From: Fusobacterium sp.
Lineage (GTDB): Bacteria; Fusobacteriota; Fusobacteriia; Fusobacteriales; Fusobacteriaceae
Assembly (NCBI GenBank): GCA_019416865.1
Contig: DXWL01000048.1
Span: 1 to 11,575 of the forward strand
Reading direction: 5' to 3'
DNA length: 11,575 nucleotides
In this document: piece after piece, positions 7,366 through 11,575 of the stretch
Layout of the letters: the number at the start of each line of letters is the position of its first letter
Numbering within the stretch: the first letter of the stretch is position 1
Position numbers and translations under genes: made by a program
The notes under the pieces: model-generated
The model's database searches: none
Seen by the model: only the letters and a program-made list of their open reading frames with translations
What the model was told of the DNA's origin: nothing

Positions 7366-7889
7366 TATATTTCCAACTTTTTTATACTTTTTTTAAAATA
7401 GGGCTTTTCAGTTTCGGAGGAGGATATGCTATTCTTTCTCTGATTCAAAAAGATGTAGTTGAAAATTTTGGTTGGATAACTACCAGTGAATTTACAGAGG
7501 TTGTTGCTCTTTCTCAGGTAACACCTGGCCCTATTGCTATAAACTCTGCTACATATATTGGATATAAAGTAACAGGAAGCATTTTAGGATCTCTTTTCAC
7601 AACTTTGGGGGTTGTGCTTCCTTCATTTATTGTTTTATCAATTATAGTTATGTTTCTTCATAAATTTAGAAATTCTCCTGTAGTTGACAGAGCATTCAGA
7701 GCACTTCGTCCTACTGTATTGGGACTTATTTTAGCAGCAGGTTTATCACTTTTAAAACCTGAAAATTTTATTGACTGGAAAAGTTTTATAATATTTGGAC
7801 TTTCAATAGTCCTTTCACTGATGTATAATATCGGAGTTATTCCTCTTATCGTTGGTTCAGGTATTATCGGAATAATTCTTTATATATAA
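7362..7889 (+). CDS. chrA: Chromate transporter ChrA, short-chain subunit 2
   Basis: This is the 175-residue partner of the preceding half transporter, with the same family landmarks: FFKIGLFSFGGGYAILSLIQ near residue 9, then VALSQVTPGPIAINSATYIG with the conserved TPG-P-AIN near residue 50, and four or more hydrophobic helices reaching almost to the C-terminus. The two proteins clearly share ancestry but are not close copies, as is usual for heteromeric short-chain CHR pairs that may insert in opposite orientations. The ATG overlaps the upstream stop codon by 4 nt. The TSCPD gene follows 27 nt later and is probably in the same operon. Transport of chromate is inferred from family only. Confidence 0.92.
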   Translation: MIYFQLFYTFFKIGLFSFGGGYAILSLIQKDVVENFGWITTSEFTEVVALSQVTPGPIAINSATYIGYKVTGSILGSLFTTLGVVLPSFIVLSIIVMFLHKFRNSPVVDRAFRALRPTVLGLILAAGLSLLKPENFIDWKSFIIFGLSIVLSLMYNIGVIPLIVGSGIIGIILYI

Positions 7890-7916
7890 TATTTAATTGT
7901 TTAAGGGAGGAATATC

Positions 7917-8156
7917 ATGACATCATTTAAAACACATGGAGTTTGTGCAAAAACTATCGAACTTGAAGTTGAAAACGGAATTGTAAAAGATATTAAATTT
8001 ATCGGAGGATGCAGCGGAAACACTCAAGGAGTTGCAAGACTTGTTACAGGAATGAATGTAGACGAGGTAAAAAGAAAACTAAAAGGGATAAAATGTGGTG
8101 CAAAAAATACATCTTGTCCTGATCAGCTAGTTCAAATTCTTGAAAATAACTTCTAA
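7917..8156 (+). CDS. Four-cysteine TSCPD-domain protein (TIGR03905 type)
   Basis: This small cytosolic protein of 79 residues has four cysteines in family positions: HGVCAK (Cys10), IGGCSGNTQG (Cys32), GIKCGAK (Cys60) and NTSCPDQL (Cys67). The last gives the TSCPD motif. TSCPD modules also occur at the C-terminus of adenosylcobalamin-dependent ribonucleotide reductases (NrdJ), where they are thought to bind zinc. The free-standing version is uncharacterised, with metal binding likely. GGGAGG precedes the ATG at normal distance. It lies 27 nt behind the chromate transporter pair, so cotranscription is likely, but a functional link is unproven. I see no hairpin terminator after it. Confidence 0.9.
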   Translation: MTSFKTHGVCAKTIELEVENGIVKDIKFIGGCSGNTQGVARLVTGMNVDEVKRKLKGIKCGAKNTSCPDQLVQILENNF

Positions 8157-8171
8157 TTTATAAAAAACAGA

Positions 8172-8200
8172 TTGCAACAGCTTTTAAAATATGATATAAC
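8172..8200 (+). promoter_or_regulatory. Promoter of the HU gene
   Basis: TTGCAA (8172-8177), a 17-bp spacer and TATAAC (8195-8200) preceded by TG-A, an extended -10. A second TATAAT at 8204-8209 is an alternative -10 with a poorer -35. The gene starts at 8249 after GAGGAGG. Confidence 0.6.
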
Positions 8201-8248
8201 CATTATAATGGCTGTAAAACATACTGAATTTATTACGAGGAGGAAAAA

Positions 8249-8527
8249 ATGACTAAAAAAGAATTTGTAAATCTTTATTTTGAAAAAGGTGGATTTGAAA
8301 CTAAAGCTGATGCTGAAAAAAAAGCAATGGCTTTCCTTGCTGCAGTTGAAGAAGCTCTTGTAAATGGTGATGGTGTTACATTCACAGGATGGGGAAAATT
8401 TGAAGTTGCTGAAAGAGCTGCTAGAGTATGCAAAAACCCTAAAACAGGTGAAGCTGTTAATGTAGAAGCTAAAAAAGTTGTAAAATTTAAAGCTGGAAAA
8501 CTTCTTGAAGAAAAAGTAAATAAATAA
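8249..8527 (+). CDS. hup: HU-family nucleoid DNA-binding protein
   Basis: The 92-residue protein is of standard HU length. The N-terminal helical dimerisation half (MTKKEFVNLYFEKGG to about residue 45) is followed by the family signature GWGKFEVAERAARVCKNPKTGE (about 48-69), containing the tip of the DNA-binding beta arm with the intercalating proline (NP), and by VKFKAGKLLEEKV at the C-terminus. It acts as a dimer that bends DNA and compacts the nucleoid. The Arg-Val-Cys-Lys before NP replaces the more usual arginine/glycine-rich sequence. AGGAGG lies just upstream of the ATG. It is a single-gene unit with its own promoter and terminator. Confidence 0.96.
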   Translation: MTKKEFVNLYFEKGGFETKADAEKKAMAFLAAVEEALVNGDGVTFTGWGKFEVAERAARVCKNPKTGEAVNVEAKKVVKFKAGKLLEEKVNK

Positions 8528-8537
8528 TATCAATTAT

Positions 8538-8580
8538 AAAAAAATCTCGGTATTAACTATATCGAGATTTTTTTATTTTT
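8538..8580 (+). terminator. Rho-independent terminator of the HU gene
   Basis: The stem ATCTCG (8544-8549) with CGAGAT (8563-8568) is extended outward by A-T pairs to 8538/8574 and inward by GTAT/ATAT, around the loop TAACT. The T tract 8568-8574 continues beyond the stem. Confidence 0.9.
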
Positions 8581-8601
8581 TCACTTTCTGATTGATTTTT
8601 T

Positions 8602-8629
8602 TTTACAGATAAGTTATCCTTTATATATG
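8602..8629 (+). promoter_or_regulatory. Possible promoter of the lipoprotein gene
   Basis: TTTACA (8602-8607) matches the -35 consensus at five of six positions and is followed after 16 bp by TATATG (8624-8629), or after 14 bp by TATATA. The gene starts at 8651 behind GGAGG (8640-8644). The exact -10 is uncertain. Confidence 0.35.
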
Positions 8630-8650
8630 CAAAATAAGCGGAGGTACTGA

Positions 8651-9793
8651 ATGAAAAAAATCTTAATTTCATTTTTTATGGCATTTCTTCTGACTTCCTG
8701 TATGGATAAAGTTGATGAAAGAGGATTTTATCTGGAAGGAAAACATATAGGTCTTAACAAAATTACAAAAACTATATATGATAAAGAGGGATACGACATA
8801 GAGGGATATAACAAATACGGCTTTGACAGAACTGGTTATGACAAGCAAGGATTCAACTCTTTAGGATTTGATAAAAACGGTATAAACAGAAGAGGATTTG
8901 ATGAAAACGGAGTTTATCACAACGAATATATGTTTAACAGAATGATGACAGAAGATGGAATCGATTATCAAACTGCTAAAGAATATATGGCAAAAAGATA
9001 TTCTCTGAAAAATACATATATGTATTCTGCCGGAAAAGGAGAGTTTGAAACGACAAAAGAGTATATGAAGCGTCTGCAGAGTGATCAGAAAAAATATCTT
9101 AACTACCTTGTAGATTCATATTTTATGTATGATGACGGCCGTATGAATATAGAATATAACGCTGACACACAGGAGATGATTTTTACAGTTTATTCCTATG
9201 AAGAGGGAGAAAATGTTACAGAATCTGATGGAAAAATAGAAAGAAAAATCAGACATTTTTCTCTTCCTTTTAAAGATAAAGAGGAATTTAAACTTAAAAT
9301 GAGTGTTGAGGAAGCTAAAAATTTTGACAAAAACAAAGTTAAAATAAAAATGATTCTTAGTCCTACTTATGAAGCTATTCTTGGAGATACAAGATTTATG
9401 AAAGAGTATGGAGCAAAAGAAAAAGAGGAAAGAAACATTGACTATGACAGAAAGACTGACGATTACAGAAGTATTATCGGTTATAGAATATATGACGACA
9501 ACAGGATATATTATGAGAATATGATGGATATAAAAATGAGAGAGGGATTTATGAAATATGCTGAAACTCTTATTGATGCCAGAAATGTTCAGCAACGTTA
9601 TCCTGCAAGAGTTTATCTTAAAAATGGAAATCTTCATTTTGTAAGAGAAGAATATGTAAGAAACTCTTATAAAAATAGATTTATAAGATATATATATGAC
9701 TTTAAAACAAAGAAAATCACAAAAGACAGAAAACTTGAAAATTATACAAGCTTTGAAGTTAGAAAACTTTATAAAGGCTGTGAACAATTCTAA
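8651..9793 (+). CDS. Lipoprotein with tandem GYDxx pentapeptide repeats
   Basis: The 380-residue product begins with a lipoprotein signal peptide: MKK, a hydrophobic core and the lipobox LTSC, so Cys17 is the expected lipidated residue and the protein should be anchored in a membrane facing the periplasm or cell surface. Residues 47-91 are nine tandem pentapeptides of the form G-(Y/F/I/V)-(D/N)-x-x. The remainder (about 92-380) is rich in Lys, Glu, Tyr and Asp, with a segment NRMMTEDGIDYQTAKEYMAKR, repeated charged beta-like stretches (FVREEYVRNSYKNRFIRYIY) and a C-terminal KLYKGCEQF. I do not recognise a catalytic domain. The repeat resembles short aromatic-glycine repeats of bacterial surface proteins, but this is only a visual likeness. 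An insertion sequence starts 15 bp after the stop. Confidence 0.8.
   Translation: MKKILISFFMAFLLTSCMDKVDERGFYLEGKHIGLNKITKTIYDKEGYDIEGYNKYGFDRTGYDKQGFNSLGFDKNGINRRGFDENGVYHNEYMFNRMMTEDGIDYQTAKEYMAKRYSLKNTYMYSAGKGEFETTKEYMKRLQSDQKKYLNYLVDSYFMYDDGRMNIEYNADTQEMIFTVYSYEEGENVTESDGKIERKIRHFSLPFKDKEEFKLKMSVEEAKNFDKNKVKIKMILSPTYEAILGDTRFMKEYGAKEKEERNIDYDRKTDDYRSIIGYRIYDDNRIYYENMMDIKMREGFMKYAETLIDARNVQQRYPARVYLKNGNLHFVREEYVRNSYKNRFIRYIYDFKTKKITKDRKLENYTSFEVRKLYKGCEQF
8789..8923 (+). repeat. Nine tandem 15-bp units encoding G-(Y/F)-(D/N)-x-x
   Basis: The units encode GYDIE, GYNKY, GFDRT, GYDKQ, GFNSL, GFDKN, GINRR, GFDEN and GVYHN in one unbroken run. Glycine is invariant, position 2 is aromatic in seven units and position 3 is D or N in eight. 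The nucleotide units have diverged (GGA/GGC/GGT/GGG glycines), so the pattern is kept by selection on protein rather than by recent slippage. Confidence 0.88.
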
Positions 9794-9808
9794 TAATAAA
9801 AAGGGACT

Positions 9809-9820
9809 GGGGCTGTTGCA
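9809..9820 (+). repeat. Left terminal inverted repeat of the IS
   Basis: GGGGCTGTTGCA, identical over 12 bp to the inverted complement of the right end. The similarity stops at the next base (A on the left, T on the right). Confidence 0.93.
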
Positions 9821-9864
9821 AATTGATGATTTTTAATCATTAATTTGCTCAGCTCTTTTTCTTT
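9810..9864 (+). terminator. Left-end hairpin of the IS, terminator-like in the plus direction
   Basis: A 14-bp stem (9818-9831 with 9835-9848, one G-U pair) closes on a TTT loop. Outside an internal loop, GGGCT (9810-9814) of the inverted repeat pairs with AGCTC (9851-9855). CTTTTTCTTTT follows immediately. Transcripts of the lipoprotein gene entering the element would be expected to stop here, which may replace the gene's native terminator. Confidence 0.7.
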
Positions 9865-9869
9865 TGAAT

Positions 9870-9900
9870 AAAAAAAATAGAAACCATTTTTGTGATTTCT
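9870..9900 (-). terminator. Terminator of the transposase gene
   Basis: Read on the minus strand: stem AGAAATCA (9893-9900) with TGGTTTCT (9879-9886), all paired with one wobble, loop CAAAAA, then A and a run of eight T (complement of 9870-9877). It lies about 65 nt after the transposase stop codon. Confidence 0.75.
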
Positions 9901-9964
9901 AAAATTTTTACAATTTCATTTATTTTTTTACAGCACAAAAAAAACAGAATAATTCTCAACTAAA

Positions 9965-11443
9965 TTAAGCTGCTTGTAATGAATGCAGTGTTGTTCCTTT
10001 ACAATTTCTTAAACTTCTGCTTATGTATCTGTTAAAATTATAGCCCATACAAAATAATCCTATCTCTCTTAAAAAACTTGGTTTACCACGCACTTTTAAT
10101 TTTCTTAATTTCATATCTTCTTTTAAAACTGCGAAAGCTCCTTCAACTTGAATACTCCTGTTTAGTCTTAATTGCTTACCATAATCGCTTGAAATATTTT
10201 CTTTTGATTTATCAGATAACATTCTGAATTTTGCATTGTATTTTATTTTTTTCTTTGTTTCAGAATTAAAAAAGTAATGTACTGTTCCTTTTTTATTTGA
10301 GTAGAGAAAATCTAGTTCTAACCCATCTTTTCTAAAAAGTTTATTTTTCTTAAAATCATAAATTAAATTTTCAATTCTATTTAAATCATTTTTAAATTTT
10401 CTTGTCTTTGATTTTTCAAAGTATATTGGTTTTATATATGAATTATATCCCATTTTTTCTAAATATTCATAATTACTGATACTTTCATATCCAGCATCAG
10501 CAACTATATTTTTAATATTTAAATTTAAAGTTGATATCTTATCAAGAAATGGAATTAAAGTTTTGGAATCTGATGGATTTGGAAAAATATCATAAGCACA
10601 AATATACTCACTGATAACTCCAATCTGTAAATTATATCCTGGTTTTAATTGCCCATTTTTCATGTAATCATCTTTCATCCGCATGAATGTAGCATCAATA
10701 TCAGTTTTAGAGTAACTGTTTCTCCCGCGAAGATTAATGAAATGGTTTGAATATCGTTGATATTTTTCTAAGTATTCCATACATTTTTCAAAATATTTTT
10801 GTTCTTTTGATTTTCTGTGTCCTCTTCCTTTCACAAATTTAATATTAAGATTTGATAAATATGCACAAATTTCTAAAAAACTTTCATAATTTGCATTAAA
10901 ATCATTATTGAAATCAGAAATTAAAGTTTCTATTTTTTCATCTAATCTTAAACTGTACTTTTCAATAGAACCTCTCCAAACAAAAGTATATTTATTTGCA
11001 TATGCTTCAATTTTAGTTCCATCAATGTATATTGTATCCGTAGAAATGTTCTCCAATTTAAAAATTATTTTGAAAAACTGCTCAAACAACTCTGGCAGTA
11101 AATTTTCAATTTTAGTTAAGAATCTCGAAATAATGGAATGGTCAGGAATTTTAGAACTCTGTAACAGAAATCTAAATTTGATATTTTCATGACATGCGAT
11201 TTCAATATCTCTTGTAGAATATATACCTCTGGAATACGCGTAAAGTATGACAGCAAACATTCTAACAGGATGAATTTTTGTTTTATGAGAAAATACTTGC
11301 ATTAACTTATTAAAATCCATCGCCTCCAAAATTTCGCTAAGTTTTCTCACTGGATCATCGTTAGAAATTTGATATTCAACAAGATGAAAAATTTTAGGTT
11401 GATTTAAGCTGAAAAAAATGTTATTATGAATTACTTTGGACAT
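9965..11443 (-). CDS. IS1182-family DDE transposase
   Basis: The transposase is intact, 492 residues. An N-terminal DUF772-type domain (PVRKLSEILEAMDF, then HPVRMFAVILYAYSRGIYSTRDIE, residues 31-82) precedes IPDHSIISRF near 99-108 and the catalytic core. The first acidic residue is Asp141 in TIYIDGTKIEAYANKY, a strong IS1182 signature. TDIDATFMRMKDD follows at 247-259. The second acidic residue is Asp316 in IVADAGYES and the third is Glu434 in IQVEGAFAVLKED. It therefore has all DDE residues and no frameshift, so it is potentially active in cut-and-paste or replicative movement of the element. No Shine-Dalgarno sequence is visible before the ATG (11441-11443). Its translation may depend on a leaderless mRNA or be naturally weak. 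Confidence 0.95.
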   Translation of the reverse strand: MSKVIHNNIFFSLNQPKIFHLVEYQISNDDPVRKLSEILEAMDFNKLMQVFSHKTKIHPVRMFAVILYAYSRGIYSTRDIEIACHENIKFRFLLQSSKIPDHSIISRFLTKIENLLPELFEQFFKIIFKLENISTDTIYIDGTKIEAYANKYTFVWRGSIEKYSLRLDEKIETLISDFNNDFNANYESFLEICAYLSNLNIKFVKGRGHRKSKEQKYFEKCMEYLEKYQRYSNHFINLRGRNSYSKTDIDATFMRMKDDYMKNGQLKPGYNLQIGVISEYICAYDIFPNPSDSKTLIPFLDKISTLNLNIKNIVADAGYESISNYEYLEKMGYNSYIKPIYFEKSKTRKFKNDLNRIENLIYDFKKNKLFRKDGLELDFLYSNKKGTVHYFFNSETKKKIKYNAKFRMLSDKSKENISSDYGKQLRLNRSIQVEGAFAVLKEDMKLRKLKVRGKPSFLREIGLFCMGYNFNRYISRSLRNCKGTTLHSLQAA

Positions 11444-11449
11444 AGGTAT

Positions 11450-11478
11450 ATTGTATTAGAAATTTGTAAAAATTTTAA
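11450..11478 (-). promoter_or_regulatory. Possible transposase promoter giving a leaderless mRNA
   Basis: Read on the minus strand: TTAAAA (11473-11478), a 17-bp spacer and TACAAT (11450-11455). The -10 ends 6 nt before the A of the ATG, so transcription would start at or very near the start codon, in accord with the lack of a ribosome binding site. Confidence 0.4.
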
Positions 11479-11506
11479 GTACTTTATACCTTTTTTATTT
11501 AAAAAG

Positions 11507-11545
11507 AAAAGTGCTGAGAAGAAAAAATTCTTTTCAGCACTTTTT
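11507..11545. terminator. Right-end stem-loop of the IS upstream of the transposase
   Basis: A 17-bp stem (11507-11523 with 11528-11544; core GTGCTGA, one G-U pair) closes on an AAAA loop and is followed by TTTTT on the plus strand; on the minus strand the stem is followed by TTTTCTTTTT-type sequence. It lies between the right inverted repeat and the transposase promoter and should stop transcription entering from outside. Confidence 0.7.
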
Positions 11546-11563
11546 GTATGAGCTGTTAAAAAA

Positions 11564-11575
11564 TGCAACAGCCCC
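11564..11575 (-). repeat. Right terminal inverted repeat of the IS
   Basis: TGCAACAGCCCC, the perfect complement of the left repeat. Its AACAGC (11567-11572) can also pair with GCTGTT at 11552-11557 to form a 6-bp subterminal hairpin. Confidence 0.93.

Larger units (their letters stand above)
9809..11575 (-). mobile_element. Complete IS1182-type insertion sequence
   Basis: The element is 1767 bp long, bounded by perfect 12-bp inverted repeats GGGGCTGTTGCA (left 9809-9820; complement at 11564-11575). It contains one intact DDE transposase gene on the minus strand. Size, single ORF, repeat sequence and transposase type fit the IS1182 family. The right end coincides with the last base of the window, so a target-site duplication cannot be tested. 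It lies 15 bp behind the lipoprotein stop codon. Confidence 0.93.

Noticed and set aside
6948..7448. Minus-strand ORF across the two chrA genes
   Set aside because: It spans the coupled overlap of two clear membrane protein genes and shows no motif or start signal.
8789..8923. CRISPR-like or slippage-prone DNA repeat
   Set aside because: The repeats are in frame and conserved at protein level only; there are no spacers and no near-identical DNA units.
9116..9787. Minus-strand ORF of 223 codons under the lipoprotein gene
   Set aside because: Composition is the antisense shadow of the Lys/Glu-rich lipoprotein; there is no start signal and the plus-strand gene has a lipobox and repeats.
10908..11192. 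Plus-strand ORF within the IS
   Set aside because: It is antisense to the conserved catalytic region of the transposase, with no family resemblance.

Overview
The window is AT-rich, about 30% GC by eye, with AGA for nearly all arginines, strong GGAGG-type ribosome binding sites and short hairpin-plus-T terminators. Gene content (PPDK with its regulator, split chromate transporters, a small TSCPD protein, HU, a GYD-repeat lipoprotein, an IS1182-type element and a selenoprotein) suggests an anaerobe of the Fusobacterium type; a low-GC clostridial relative is possible. This is inference, because the window holds no rRNA or other phylogenetic marker.

Layout. (1) 193-3678, plus strand: the PPDK regulatory protein (bifunctional kinase/pyrophosphorylase family) followed 51 nt later by pyruvate, phosphate dikinase, closed by a strong terminator at 3724-3760. 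(2) 3759-5820, plus strand: a promoter fused to that terminator drives a hotdog-fold acyl-CoA thioesterase-like gene; then come a secreted BatD-like protein and, 34 nt later, a small gene interrupted by one in-frame UGA. I read that gene (5463-5777) as a HesB/IscA-like selenoprotein of 104 residues with Sec31 in a U-A-G-C motif and a bacterial SECIS hairpin directly after the UGA. A long hairpin at 5776-5820 with A and T tracts ends this unit and probably also the convergent gene. (3) 5954-6607, minus strand: a YczE/YitT-type membrane protein. (4) 6730-8156, plus strand: an extended -10 promoter, two overlapping half-size ChrA chromate transporter genes and a four-cysteine TSCPD protein. (5) 8172-8580: HU-family DNA-binding protein with its own promoter and terminator. 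(6) 8651-9793: a lipoprotein with nine tandem pentapeptides of the form G-aromatic-D/N-x-x. (7) 9809-11575: a complete IS1182-type insertion sequence, transposase on the minus strand, whose right inverted repeat ends on the last base of the window.

How it fits together. The first operon is central carbon metabolism: PPDK interconverts pyruvate and PEP, and the regulator switches it through a threonine next to the catalytic histidine. The most notable item is the selenoprotein, which a standard gene caller would miss or truncate at codon 31. Its only thiol/selenol residues are Sec31 and Cys34, which suggests redox chemistry rather than three-cysteine Fe-S scaffolding. The insertion sequence lies 15 bp behind the lipoprotein stop and carries hairpins at both ends that could insulate its transposase from outside transcription.
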